Assembly (NCBI RefSeq): GCF_016742135.1 | Contig: NZ_JACVCG010000003.1 | Location: 1-64,000, forward strand | Length of the DNA: 64,000 nt | Direction: 5' to 3' | Source of the DNA: Brevundimonas sp. | Lineage (GTDB): Bacteria > Pseudomonadota > Alphaproteobacteria > Caulobacterales > Caulobacteraceae | Part shown: one piece after another, positions 33,300 to 44,817 of the stretch | Position numbering within the stretch: the stretch's first letter is position 1 | Layout of the letters: each line of letters opens with the position of its first letter | Translations under genes and position numbers: made by a program | Notes under the pieces: generated by a model | Databases searched by the model: none | The model's input: only the letters and a program-made list of their open reading frames with translations | What the model was told of the DNA's origin: nothing

Positions 33300-35414
33300 T
33301 CAGAACCGCCAGGCCATACCCGCGCGCAGATTGCGGCCTGGAAGCGGCGTCAGATCCTTGAGGAACGACGTGTGCTCGCGCACCTCGGCATCACCCAGAT
33401 TGCGGCCCTCGACATAGAGGGTCAGGCCCGACGCGCGGTCCGGAGTCCACCCCAGATAGAGGTCCGCCGTCGTATAGGCATCCGTCGGCAGTTCGAAATC
33501 CGCGACCCGGTTCTGGTCTCCGACCCGACGCACGGTCAGGCGGGTGGTCCAGGGGCCGAGGTCAAGTTGCGCCCTGCCGCTCAGCGACCACGGCGGAATG
33601 CGCGCGGGCGGCCCCAGGTCGGTGTCCCCCCGCACATAATCATACCCCAGACCCAGCGTCAGCCCGTCCTGGCCGGACTGCCAGGCCTGATAGTCCAGCC
33701 GGGCCTCGAGGCCATGGAACTCCGCATCCGTCTGCACATAGGCGAACACCGGCAGGTCATCCTCCTCGGCGCCGGTCGGACGCAGGTCGATGAAGCCGTC
33801 GTAGCCCGCCCGGAACAGGTGCAGGTCGGCGGTCCACGGCCCCTGCTCCCAGTGAAGGGTCGCCTCGATCGAGGTCACCGTCTCGGAGTCCAGATCGGCA
33901 TCACCGACCTCAAAGGCGCGGGTGGCGATGTGCGGCCCTTCGGCGAACAGCTCGGCCTCGGTCGGGGCACGCCCGTTGCGGGACAGCGACAGGCCGAGGA
34001 ACAGGGCTTCGACCGGTTTGAAATACACGCCTGCCGACGCCGAGATGTTCGAGAAATCCCGCTGACCACCCAAAGGGCTGTCCAGATCGCGCGTATCGAA
34101 CCGCAATCCGCCTTCCAGGCCCCAGTTGTCCATGTCATAGCGGTGCAGCGTATAGACACCCAGTTCGGTGATCTCGACCGGCGGCACATAGGCTTCGTCG
34201 CCCACCGCATCGAAATCGCGGGTCAGGCCCTGCAGCCCATAGGCGGAGTTCCAGCCTCCCCGGCGCGGCATGACGATCTCGAGCCGCCCTTCCAGACCCT
34301 CGGAGGTGAAGACCGTTCCGACCTCATCCCCCTCGAACTCGGTGTGGGTGTAATCCGCATAGCCGAGCGAAAGGCGGATGCGATCGATCGGGGCATTGGC
34401 GAAGCGCCACTCACCCCGCAGGTCATAGCGGGTCTGCTTCAGACCGATGGTGACGGCCTCTTCATCCTCGTGGTCGTGGTCGTGATCATCGTCGTCGTGA
34501 TCATCGTCGTCGTGGTCATCGTCGTCGTGGTCATGGTGATGGGCGTGGCCGGGGACACCATAGTCACTCTCGGTGCGTTTCACCGACACACCGAGATAGC
34601 CCTGCTGGCCCACATAGGTCAGCCCGGTGCCGTAGGCCCGCACGCGTGAGGAACTGTTCTCGACCGTCGAACGGCCGGTGTCTTCGTATGCCTCTCCCTC
34701 GTCCTCGACCTGGCGGCGGGATTCGGCGGGCACGGGAATGTCATAGTCGCTGCTGCGGCGATCCAGGCCGTCCAGCGTCAGCACCCAGGGGCCCTGGCCA
34801 ATGGTCAGGCCCGCCCCGATCGAGCGGCCATTGTCGACACTGGACGCCTGGGCCGTGACCCGTCCGTCAAAGCCGTCATAAGGGGCCTCTTCCGGGATTC
34901 GGTCGTCGATCACATTGACCACCCCGCCGATGGCCGAGCCCCCATAGGCCAGGGTCTGGGGCCCGCGCAGCACCTCGATCCGCACGGCTTCGCCCGGATC
35001 GGCTGCCACCTGGTGATCCGGCGACAGCGAACTGGCGTCAATCAGTCCCATGCCATTGGTCAGCACCTGCACGCGCGGCCCGGCCAGGCCCCGGATCACC
35101 GGACGGCTGGCACCCGGCGAAAAAGCCGTGGAGCGCACACCGGGCAGGCCGCTCAGCACATCGCCCAGCGTCCCCGACGGTGCGGTCGACAGGGCTTCCT
35201 GGTCCAGGACATCGACAGCGATCAGACTGGCCTCGGCGCTGATGCCAAAGGGCGCCCCGGTGACGATGATGTCATCCAGCCGGGTCGTCCGCTCCACGGG
35301 GTCGGGATCCTGCCTCGTCGACTGCGCCAGGACCGGCGTCGCCACCGGCAGGATCAGGGCGCTCAGCAGGGCCGCGCGGGCGGCACTGGAAAGGCGGGAC
35401 GAGCGATCGGACAT
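33300..35414 (-). CDS. znuD: ZnuD-like TonB-dependent zinc receptor
   Basis: An outer-membrane receptor of 704 residues. It has a signal peptide ending near VLAQ (residue 31), TonB box DDIIVTGAP (about 48-56), and a plug with VIRGLAGPRVQVLTNGMG, RIEVLRGPQTLAYGGSAIGGVVNVID. A loop at about 290-319 is almost pure His/Asp/Glu (HAHHHDHDDDDHDDDDH and on), as in ZnuD-type zinc importers, where it captures Zn2+. The C-terminal strand ends MAWRF. The ATG follows AGAGG. It is divergent from a zur-like gene, with a perfect TGTTAT-N3-ATAACA palindrome between them, so repression by zinc-loaded Zur is expected. Confidence 0.9.
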   Translation of the reverse strand: MSDRSSRLSSAARAALLSALILPVATPVLAQSTRQDPDPVERTTRLDDIIVTGAPFGISAEASLIAVDVLDQEALSTAPSGTLGDVLSGLPGVRSTAFSPGASRPVIRGLAGPRVQVLTNGMGLIDASSLSPDHQVAADPGEAVRIEVLRGPQTLAYGGSAIGGVVNVIDDRIPEEAPYDGFDGRVTAQASSVDNGRSIGAGLTIGQGPWVLTLDGLDRRSSDYDIPVPAESRRQVEDEGEAYEDTGRSTVENSSSRVRAYGTGLTYVGQQGYLGVSVKRTESDYGVPGHAHHHDHDDDDHDDDDHDDDDHDHDHEDEEAVTIGLKQTRYDLRGEWRFANAPIDRIRLSLGYADYTHTEFEGDEVGTVFTSEGLEGRLEIVMPRRGGWNSAYGLQGLTRDFDAVGDEAYVPPVEITELGVYTLHRYDMDNWGLEGGLRFDTRDLDSPLGGQRDFSNISASAGVYFKPVEALFLGLSLSRNGRAPTEAELFAEGPHIATRAFEVGDADLDSETVTSIEATLHWEQGPWTADLHLFRAGYDGFIDLRPTGAEEDDLPVFAYVQTDAEFHGLEARLDYQAWQSGQDGLTLGLGYDYVRGDTDLGPPARIPPWSLSGRAQLDLGPWTTRLTVRRVGDQNRVADFELPTDAYTTADLYLGWTPDRASGLTLYVEGRNLGDAEVREHTSFLKDLTPLPGRNLRAGMAWRF
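34484..34528. repeat. 15-bp tandem repeat coding the His/Asp loop
   Basis: Three adjacent 15-base units (GATCATCGTCGTCGT twice, then one copy with A changed to G at the second base) encode repeated His-Asp-Asp-Asp-Asp within the receptor's metal-binding loop. Copy number is likely to vary by slippage without changing frame, because 15 is a multiple of 3. The repeats are too short and coding, so this is not a CRISPR array. Confidence 0.9.
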
Positions 35415-35450
35415 GGAAACCTCTGGGGGCAGGAAATAGCACTCGTCGTG

Positions 35451-35465
35451 TGTTATGAGATAACA
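35451..35465. promoter_or_regulatory. Zur box between znuD-like and zur genes
   Basis: TGTTAT-GAG-ATAACA is a perfect 15-base palindrome, followed by a partial further half-site CATAACG (35469-35475). It resembles the GTTAT-N-ATAAC type of proteobacterial Zur sites. It lies 37 bases upstream of the receptor ATG and 59 bases upstream of the regulator ATG, placed to control both. Confidence 0.85.
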
Positions 35466-35523
35466 TCACATAACGTCAAGCGCAGTTGCGGCAACCCGTC
35501 CGCATCGCTAGCTGTTGAGCACC

Positions 35524-36015
35524 ATGGGACACGCCTGCGACCACGATCATGACACCCCCGCACCGGACAGCGGCTCGGTACGCCGGCGCATATCCGAGGC
35601 CGAGGCGCGCTGTCAGGCCGACGGCGAGCGGCTGACCGCCCCGCGCCGCCGCGTGCTGGAGTTGCTGGTCGAAGCCGGTGAGCCGATGAAGGCCTATGAT
35701 CTGATCGCCCGCTTTGGCGAAGACGGTCAGGCCGCAAAGCCACCGACCGTCTATCGCGCACTTGAGTTCCTTGAGCGCCGGGGCCTCGCTCACCGCATCG
35801 CCTCGATCAGCGCCTACGTCGCCTGTGCGGAGCCCGAATCTGACGGGGATCCCCTGCACGCCGCCGCCTTTCTGATCTGCGACTGCTGCGGTGCGACCCA
35901 GGAGGTGACCGGCGAGCAGGCGATCAGCCTCACGCGCGCCGCCACCGCCGCCGGCTATGTCATCAGCCACACGACCATAGAGGCCCACGGCCGTTGCCCG
36001 GCCTGCCCGGCGTGA
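35524..36015 (+). CDS. zur: Fur-family zinc regulator (Zur)
   Basis: A Fur-type repressor of 163 residues. The winged-helix half contains RLTAPRRRVLELLVEAGEPMKAYDLIARF and KPPTVYRALEFLERRGL. The dimer/metal half has HAAAFLICDCCGATQEV and a C-terminal CPAC, giving the two CxxC pairs of the structural zinc site. The N-terminus is His-rich (MGHACDHDHD), which suits a zinc sensor. The ATG at 35524 is preferred to an in-frame TTG at 35515. Position opposite the ZnuD-like receptor and the palindrome between them support Zur over Fur. The stop overlaps the next gene's GTG. Confidence 0.88.
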   Translation: MGHACDHDHDTPAPDSGSVRRRISEAEARCQADGERLTAPRRRVLELLVEAGEPMKAYDLIARFGEDGQAAKPPTVYRALEFLERRGLAHRIASISAYVACAEPESDGDPLHAAAFLICDCCGATQEVTGEQAISLTRAATAAGYVISHTTIEAHGRCPACPA

Positions 36016-36911
36016 CATCCGCCGAACGCCGACTGTCCGTGCCGCTGGCCACAGGCGGTGCCCTGTCCGTGCTCGAACTGGGCCGGGTGGAGGGGCCGGT
36101 CGACCTGATCTTCCTGCACGCCAATGGCTTCAATGCCACGACCTATCGCCCCCTGCTGGCGCCGCTGGCCGAGGGTCGGCGCATCTGGGCGGTCGATCAG
36201 CGCGGCCATGGCCTGACCGACCTGCCCGCCGAGCCTTCAGGCCGCCGGGGATGGCACGACCTGCGCGATGATCTGCTGGCCCTGCTGGATCAGACAGAAG
36301 GCCGGCCCGTGCTGGCCGGGCATTCCATGGGCGGCACCGTCAGCCTGCTGGCGGCCGCCAGACGGCCGGAGCGTGTGCGGGGGCTCGTCCTGCTGGACCC
36401 CGTCATCTGGCTGCCGCTGACCACCCTGGCCTTCAACCTGCCGGGCATGTCGCGGATGGCAGGGCGCATCCCGCTGGTCCGCAATGCACGAAAGCGCCGC
36501 GCCGACTTTCCCGATCTCGAGGCCGCGCGAAAAGCGTATCGCGGACGCGGCGCCTTTGCCGGCTGGCCCGACGCGGTGCTCGATGCCTTTCTGGAAACCG
36601 GTCTGAAGCCCTCCGACGGAGGACTGACCCTTGCCTGTCCTCCCGCGTGGGAGGCCTCCGGCTATGCCGCCCAGGCGCACAACCCGTGGGGAGCCATGGC
36701 CCGGTATCGGGGCCCCGTCCGGATTCTCAGGGCCGCGACCGGCTCCACCTGCCACGTGCCCGACCGGCCCCCCGGACTTGCCCATGTGCGCAGCCGACGC
36801 GTTCCGGGTGCCACCCATTTCCTGCCCATGCTGAGTCCCGACGCCGTTCGCGAGACGCTGGTTGAACAGCTTGATGCGGACGGGGTGGCCTCGACCGGTT
36901 CCGCGCGGTAA
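36012..36911 (+). CDS. alpha/beta-fold hydrolase
   Basis: A 299-residue hydrolase. It has the oxyanion HANGFN segment, the nucleophile elbow GHSMGG (Ser near 110), a likely catalytic Asp in VLLDPVIW or the later strand, and the catalytic His in GATHFLPM near the C-terminus. No signal peptide is seen, so it is cytoplasmic. The substrate is unknown. I place the start at GTG 36012, which overlaps the zur stop (GTGA); an upstream in-frame TTG also exists. Coupling to zur is conspicuous because no zinc link is known for this family. Confidence 0.85.
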   Translation: MTSAERRLSVPLATGGALSVLELGRVEGPVDLIFLHANGFNATTYRPLLAPLAEGRRIWAVDQRGHGLTDLPAEPSGRRGWHDLRDDLLALLDQTEGRPVLAGHSMGGTVSLLAAARRPERVRGLVLLDPVIWLPLTTLAFNLPGMSRMAGRIPLVRNARKRRADFPDLEAARKAYRGRGAFAGWPDAVLDAFLETGLKPSDGGLTLACPPAWEASGYAAQAHNPWGAMARYRGPVRILRAATGSTCHVPDRPPGLAHVRSRRVPGATHFLPMLSPDAVRETLVEQLDADGVASTGSAR

Positions 36912-36958
36912 ACCGCCCGCAACCACAAGAACACCCGCCTTCCAGGAGCGAGACGCCC

Positions 36959-38461
36959 ATGCGCGACATCCATCACTTCATCAACGGCCAGAGCGTCACC
37001 GGCACCTCGGCCCGGTTCGGCGATGTCTTCAATCCGAACACCGGTGAAGTGCAGGCCCGCGTCCAGCTGGCGACTGAGGCCGAGATGGATCGCGCCGTCC
37101 AGGCCGCCCAGACGGCTTTCGAGGACTGGTCCGGCGTCAATCCCCAGCGCCGCGCGCGGGTCATGTTCGAGTTCAAGCGGCTGGTCGAGGCCCGCATGGA
37201 CGAACTGGCCGAGCTTCTGTCCAGCGAGCACGGCAAGGTGATCGCCGATTCAAAAGGTGACATCCAGCGCGGTCTGGAAGTGATCGAATTCGCCTGCGGC
37301 ATCCCCCATGCGGTCAAGGGGGAATACACCTGGGGCGCCGGTCCCGGCATCGACGTCTATTCCATGCGCCAGCCGCTGGGCGTTGTCGCGGGCATCACCC
37401 CGTTCAACTTCCCGGCCATGATCCCGATGTGGATGTTCGGCGTGGCCATCGCCGTCGGCAACACCTTCATCCTCAAGCCCAGTGAGCGCGATCCGTCCGT
37501 GCCCGTCCGCCTGGCCGAGCTGATGATGGAGGCGGGTGCCCCTGCCGGTGTGCTGAACGTCGTGCATGGCGACAAGACCGCCGTCGACGCCATCCTGACC
37601 CATCCGCAGATTCACGCCGTCAGCTTTGTCGGCTCCTCCGACATCGCCAACTATGTCTATGAAACCGGCGCGCGGCACGGCAAGCGGGTCCAGGCCATGG
37701 GCGGCGCCAAGAACCACGGCATCGTCCTGCCCGACGCCGATATGGACCAGGTGGTCAAGGACCTGTCGGGTGCCGCCTTCGGCTCGGCCGGCGAACGCTG
37801 CATGGCCCTGCCGGTCGTGGTGCCGGTCGGCGAGAAGACCGCCGATATTCTGCGCGAACGCATGGTCGCCGAGATCGAAAGCCTGCGCGTCGGCATCTCG
37901 ACCGACGCCGGCGCCCACTATGGCCCGGTCGTCACCGGCGCCCACAAGGCCCGCGTCGAGGGCTGGATCGACCAGGGCGTCAGGGACGGGGCCGAACTGG
38001 TCGTCGACGGCCGCGGCTTTACGCTACAGGGCCACGAGAACGGCTATTTCGTCGGCCCGTCGCTGTTCGACCACGTCACCCCGGACATGGCCTCCTACAA
38101 GGAAGAGATCTTCGGCCCGGTGCTGCAGATCGTGCGCGCGGCGTCGTTCGAGGAGGCTCTGGCCCTGCCGTCGAAGCACCAGTACGGCAATGGCGTCGCC
38201 ATCTTCACCCAGAACGGTCGCGCGGCCCGCGACTTCGCGGCCCGCGTAAACGTCGGCATGGTCGGCATCAATGTGCCGATCCCGGTGCCGGTCGCCTATC
38301 ACACCTTTGGCGGCTGGAAGCGCTCGGCCTTCGGCGACACCAACCAGCACGGCATGGAAGGCGTGAAGTTCTGGACCAAGGTCAAGACCGTCACCGCCCG
38401 CTGGCCCGACAGCGACCTGGAGCATGCCGACAGCTCCTTCGTCATCCCGACGATGGGTTAG
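36959..38461 (+). CDS. mmsA: methylmalonate-semialdehyde dehydrogenase (acylating)
   Basis: A CoA-dependent aldehyde dehydrogenase of 500 residues. It oxidises methylmalonate semialdehyde to propionyl-CoA in valine (and myo-inositol) catabolism. The family marks are HHFINGQSVTGTS, PLGVVAGITPFNFPAMIPMWMF, FVGSSDIANYVYETGARHGKRVQAMGGAKNH and the catalytic cysteine in GSAGERCMALP. The last is the diagnostic MmsA variant of the general motif. A GGAGCGAG ribosome site lies just upstream of the ATG. No other valine-pathway genes adjoin it. Confidence 0.95.
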   Translation: MRDIHHFINGQSVTGTSARFGDVFNPNTGEVQARVQLATEAEMDRAVQAAQTAFEDWSGVNPQRRARVMFEFKRLVEARMDELAELLSSEHGKVIADSKGDIQRGLEVIEFACGIPHAVKGEYTWGAGPGIDVYSMRQPLGVVAGITPFNFPAMIPMWMFGVAIAVGNTFILKPSERDPSVPVRLAELMMEAGAPAGVLNVVHGDKTAVDAILTHPQIHAVSFVGSSDIANYVYETGARHGKRVQAMGGAKNHGIVLPDADMDQVVKDLSGAAFGSAGERCMALPVVVPVGEKTADILRERMVAEIESLRVGISTDAGAHYGPVVTGAHKARVEGWIDQGVRDGAELVVDGRGFTLQGHENGYFVGPSLFDHVTPDMASYKEEIFGPVLQIVRAASFEEALALPSKHQYGNGVAIFTQNGRAARDFAARVNVGMVGINVPIPVPVAYHTFGGWKRSAFGDTNQHGMEGVKFWTKVKTVTARWPDSDLEHADSSFVIPTMG

Positions 38462-38566
38462 GATCGGGGCGCAGGGCGGCTGACGGGTGAAACCGCTTGA
38501 CCGTCTTAGAAATGCCGACAGAACGGTGCTAGGGTTAAGGCCCAGTCACTGAGGAGTGCCCCGGGG

Positions 38567-39448
38567 ATGCGTCGGTTCTTCGTCTGGTCGGCTCTGGCCG
38601 CGCTCGTGGGTCTGTTGATCGCCGGTGGCGGTTACTGGGCCTACTGGACCTATTACGCCCGGTTCCAGCCGGTCACCGTCTCGCGGGACCAGGAAGCCAT
38701 CCAGACCCTGCTGGACGAGGCGGGCTGGATCTCGGCCGGAGGGGGCGGCTCGCCCGTCTATATCGTCGGCTATCGCGACAGCGCCGCCATGCAGCGTTAC
38801 GAGCGGGAAGAAGTGCCCAAGCTGAAGGCCGCCGGGGCCGAGGTGCGCATCATCCTGTTCGCCCGTCCCGACCGCGAGGGCATGCAGCAGTCGACCGCCG
38901 CCGAGCGCGCCACGGTTGCGGAGCTGTGGCTGACGCGCGACTGGCCGCTCTACGAGCGCTGGACCGCCACCCCGACCGCCAGCTGGACGGCCGCCGGCAT
39001 CCCCGCCGCGGACGACAATCTGGCCCGCAGCGCCGTGGTCGCCGCCGGACAGAAGTTCGTCACCGACCTGACCGGCTATCTGAGGAATTCCGGCCTGCAG
39101 CCGGGCTATCCGCTGATCCTGTGGCGGGACCAGCAGGGTTATCTCAAGGCCTGTGCCTGCACCGATCCACGTTCCTGGGTCTTCATCCGTGACGATCTGG
39201 GCGCGCCGGACCGCATCGCCGCCGATGAGCCGGTCGAGCTGGGGCTTGATCCCGAGGCGCAATCCGACGGTGCCCTGGCGCCGCTCGACTATCCCGATCT
39301 GCCGCCGATCCCGGACAGCGACACGCCGACCGGCGATACCGGCCCGGACACGCCGACGTCGTCCGAAACCCGCCCGACCCCCCGTCAGCCCTCGACCCCG
39401 CCCCCGGCACCCAAGGCCCAGCGTCAGGACGACACCACCTTCTACTAG
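38567..39448 (+). CDS. membrane-anchored periplasmic protein, unknown
   Basis: A 293-residue protein. One N-terminal membrane helix (about 8-32) is followed by a conserved-looking globular part (VYIVGYRDSAAMQRYEREEVPKLKAAGAEVRIILFARPDRE ... YPLILWRDQQGYLKACACTDPRSW). The tail from about residue 235 is disordered and rich in Pro, Asp and Thr. The strand order and VRIILFARP segment hint at a thioredoxin-like fold, but no CxxC is present. I cannot name a family. The ATG at 38567 has GAGGAG upstream. It overlaps the convergent PLP-enzyme gene by 4 bases (CTAG). Confidence 0.7.
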   Translation: MRRFFVWSALAALVGLLIAGGGYWAYWTYYARFQPVTVSRDQEAIQTLLDEAGWISAGGGGSPVYIVGYRDSAAMQRYEREEVPKLKAAGAEVRIILFARPDREGMQQSTAAERATVAELWLTRDWPLYERWTATPTASWTAAGIPAADDNLARSAVVAAGQKFVTDLTGYLRNSGLQPGYPLILWRDQQGYLKACACTDPRSWVFIRDDLGAPDRIAADEPVELGLDPEAQSDGALAPLDYPDLPPIPDSDTPTGDTGPDTPTSSETRPTPRQPSTPPPAPKAQRQDDTTFY

Positions 39449-40635
39449 GCCGCCAGAACCCGGGCACAGCCGGCGATCAGCTGCTCCACATCGTCTTCGT
39501 CCTGATAGAGGCCAAAGCCGAACCGGATAATGTCGTCGCGCACATCGGTGACGATGTCGGCCTCCAGCAGGCGCGCGCGCCACGCCTGGGCCTCGGGATG
39601 GCGGATCGCCAGGAACCGGGCCCGGGTCGGCAGGTCATTGCCCGCTTGCTCCACGATCGGATTGACGATCTCCGCCGTTGCCAGCAGACCGCATCGGCCC
39701 TCCTGCACGGCGCTCTGGAACTGGGCCAGCCGGGCGAGTGCATGCCGGGTGATAACCGGCGTGGTCAGCCCCTCGGCCGCCAGCATCCGCCGCACGGCAT
39801 TGAACCGGTAGAGCGGTGTCGGATCAAAGGTCGCGCCCCAGAACCGCCCGGCATCGCCGCGATAGCGCACGCCCTCGGGCGGTCCCATCAGATTGCCGAA
39901 CTCGGCGAACCAGCCGGTGATCCCGGGCCGTTCGCAATAGCCGTGCGGCGCGTGCAGGATGCCCGCGCCCTCGCCCGCCATGGCGTATTTATAGCCGCCG
40001 GTCACATAGAACAGTCGGTCCGCCACCCGAGAAAGATCGGTCGGGGTCGCCATGAAGCCGTGATAGCCGTCGACGATACCCCACGGGCCTTCGGGGCGGC
40101 ACAGGCCCGCCAGCGCCTCCAGTTCGCCAAACACCTGACCGGTCCGGAAGAAAACCTGGCTGATGACGAACAGATCAAAGTCGCCCGTGCGGGCCGCCTC
40201 CAGATAGCGTTCGCCCAGCGTCCCGGCCGGATCGGGCGACACCCGGGTCACCACCGCCTGGCCGGATTCCTCCCAACGCTCGGCCTGGCGCCGGAAGGCA
40301 TGGAATTCGCCGCCGGTGGTGAGAATTCGGACGGGCCGCCCCTGCATGCCCGACACAATGCGGATCAGAAAGTCGTGGGTGTTCTGGGCAAAGACCACCG
40401 TCTCCGGATCGGGCAGGAACAGTTCGCCCGCCACATGGCCCTGGGCCTCGGGCACGACCTCGCCGAACACCCGGTCCCACTTTTTGTCGGCCAGCCGCAC
40501 GCCGTCGCTCCAGGCCTCGACCTGACCTTCGAAGCTGGCATCCGGCCACAGATGATGGCTGTGCGCTGCGAAATGCAGCCGCCCTGGCGCCGCCGCCAGC
40601 GCCCGCGTGAACAGATCCTTGCGCGCCGTCGTCAT
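39445..40635 (-). CDS. PLP-dependent class V aminotransferase, kynureninase-like
   Basis: This enzyme (396 residues) is of fold-type I. The phosphate- and aldimine-binding parts are visible: FAQNTHDFLIRIVSG, the Asp in GIVDGYHGFMA that pairs with the pyridine nitrogen, and the likely Schiff-base lysine in YVTGGYKYAMAGEG. The start GRLHFAAHSHHLWPD and overall order are kynureninase-like. No other tryptophan-degradation genes are near, so the substrate is open. The ATG at 40635 has no strong ribosome site. Confidence 0.82.
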   Translation of the reverse strand: MTTARKDLFTRALAAAPGRLHFAAHSHHLWPDASFEGQVEAWSDGVRLADKKWDRVFGEVVPEAQGHVAGELFLPDPETVVFAQNTHDFLIRIVSGMQGRPVRILTTGGEFHAFRRQAERWEESGQAVVTRVSPDPAGTLGERYLEAARTGDFDLFVISQVFFRTGQVFGELEALAGLCRPEGPWGIVDGYHGFMATPTDLSRVADRLFYVTGGYKYAMAGEGAGILHAPHGYCERPGITGWFAEFGNLMGPPEGVRYRGDAGRFWGATFDPTPLYRFNAVRRMLAAEGLTTPVITRHALARLAQFQSAVQEGRCGLLATAEIVNPIVEQAGNDLPTRARFLAIRHPEAQAWRARLLEADIVTDVRDDIIRFGFGLYQDEDDVEQLIAGCARVLAA

Positions 40636-40656
40636 GCGTCAATCTCCTGAGCCGTC

Positions 40657-40679
40657 ATCCTCGGGCTTGACCCGAGGAT
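40657..40679. repeat. palindromic repeat ATCCTCGGG-CTTGA-CCCGAGGAT
   Basis: A perfect 9-bp dyad with a 5-base centre lies in the 134-base gap between the PLP-enzyme gene and secA. It shares the 11-mer GGGCTTGACCC with the repeat at the end of the rodZ gene (57362-57372). Such short palindromes recur in many alphaproteobacterial genomes, usually between genes. Confidence 0.75.
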
Positions 40680-40769
40680 CGGTGTCGCCCTCGACGCCAT
40701 CCGTCTGCCCGGCCTCGCGCTCAAGCAGCGAGCGACCGCGTCGCGAGCGTTAGCGCGGCGCAATGCGCC

Positions 40770-43619
<2,850 letters not shown>

Positions 43620-43905
43620 GGAGGATCCGGTAGGTACGATGAGCGAACAGGCTCAATCAGTGGGGCCCTGTCGGGGACGAGGCGAACAGCGATACACGCC
43701 GTCGCGGCGAGAGGGTCACGCCCGTCCCGCACCGGCGGAGAAAACCCCGAAACCCGGCCACGCGAACGGTGGAAACCCCTCGACTTGGGCGCAGGCGGGA
43801 CTTAAGCACCGGCCTTATCCCTGTCAACGCGAGGGGCATTCGGTGGACCTCTCCCGGACCCACCCAAAAGGCCGTATTCCCTTCGCCCGGGCCGAGGAGC
43901 GCCGC

Positions 43906-44817
43906 ATGCGACTGTCGTCCAATCCGCTTGTTCTTCTTCTGACCGCCCTCCTGCTGGCGTTTACCCTGTCGGCCTGTACGGGAGATCGCGGCAGCGACCG
44001 TCCGCCCGAGCCGGGTGACCAGGCCGTGGCCCGGGTCGCGGGCGAAACCATCTGGGCCTCGGACGTCAAGCGCGAGGCCGTGGCCCAGGGCCTGATCGGC
44101 GAGGGCGAACCGCTGGACGTCACGTCCAGCCTGTTCCGTCGCGTCCTGGATGAAGTCATCGACCAGAAACTGCTGGCCCGCGAGGCCGAACGCCGGGGCC
44201 TGGACAAGTCCCCACTGGTTCAGCGCCGTCTGGAAGTCACCCGGGACCGCATCCTCGGGGATGTGCTGGTCGAGGCGGTGGTCAACGGCACCATCACCGA
44301 CCAGGCGGTGGAAGCCCTCTATCAGGAACAGCTGCGGCTGGCCCGATCTTCGGAAGAAGTCCGCATTCGCCTGATCCTGTCGCGCACCCGCCAGGAAGCC
44401 GAGACCGTCATGGGCGTGCTGGGCACCGGCGCCGCCTTTGAGGCCGTGGCCGCCGAAAGCTCGATCGATGAGGCGACCCGCTTCTCGGGGGGGGATCTGG
44501 GCTATCGCACCCTCGACGTCCTGCCCGAAGCCTTCGCCAACGCCCTGCGCGACAAGCCCGCGGGGTCCACCGTCGGCCCCTTCCAGACCGAAGGCGGCTG
44601 GGCCGTCGTCCGGGTCGAGGATCGTAGGCGAGAGACCCCGCCCACCCTCGAACAGGCCCGCCCCCAGATCGTGCGCTATCTGACCTATGAGGGCGTGCGC
44701 CAGCTGCTGGAAGGGTTGCGCGGCCGCGCCGATGTGGAAATCCTGCTCGGTGCCGAACCCGAGTCCACCCTCGAGGAGCCGGCTTCGGCTCCGCCGTCTG
44801 CTGGAACCCCCGAATGA
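43906..44817 (+). CDS. parvulin-type peptidyl-prolyl isomerase lipoprotein
   Basis: A 303-residue protein with a signal peptide and lipobox LSAC (Cys24), so it is lipid-anchored in the periplasm. A SurA/PrsA-like N-terminal chaperone helix region (VAGETIWASDVKREAV, VIDQKLLAREAERRGL) comes first. A rotamase domain follows at about 145-245 (VRIRLILSRTRQEAETVMGVLGTGAAFEAVAAESSIDEATRFSGGDLGYR, FQTEGGWAVVRVEDRR). It likely helps fold exported proteins, which fits its place opposite secA. GAGGAG lies 6 bases before the ATG. It overlaps argJ by 4 bases. Confidence 0.88.
   Translation: MRLSSNPLVLLLTALLLAFTLSACTGDRGSDRPPEPGDQAVARVAGETIWASDVKREAVAQGLIGEGEPLDVTSSLFRRVLDEVIDQKLLAREAERRGLDKSPLVQRRLEVTRDRILGDVLVEAVVNGTITDQAVEALYQEQLRLARSSEEVRIRLILSRTRQEAETVMGVLGTGAAFEAVAAESSIDEATRFSGGDLGYRTLDVLPEAFANALRDKPAGSTVGPFQTEGGWAVVRVEDRRRETPPTLEQARPQIVRYLTYEGVRQLLEGLRGRADVEILLGAEPESTLEEPASAPPSAGTPE

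Noticed and set aside
34484-34528. Short regular repeats as a possible CRISPR array
   Set aside because: Units are 15 bases, directly adjacent without spacers, and in frame within a receptor gene coding for His/Asp blocks. No cas genes are present.
36900-36920. GCGGT-AA-ACCGC dyad at the end of the hydrolase gene as a terminator
   Set aside because: Only five base pairs with a two-base centre and no T-run; most likely chance in GC-rich DNA.
43620-43905. Possible small gene or RNA in the secA divergent gap
   Set aside because: Open frames here are only 5' extensions of neighbouring genes, and no conserved hairpin, riboswitch core or tRNA-like fold was found.
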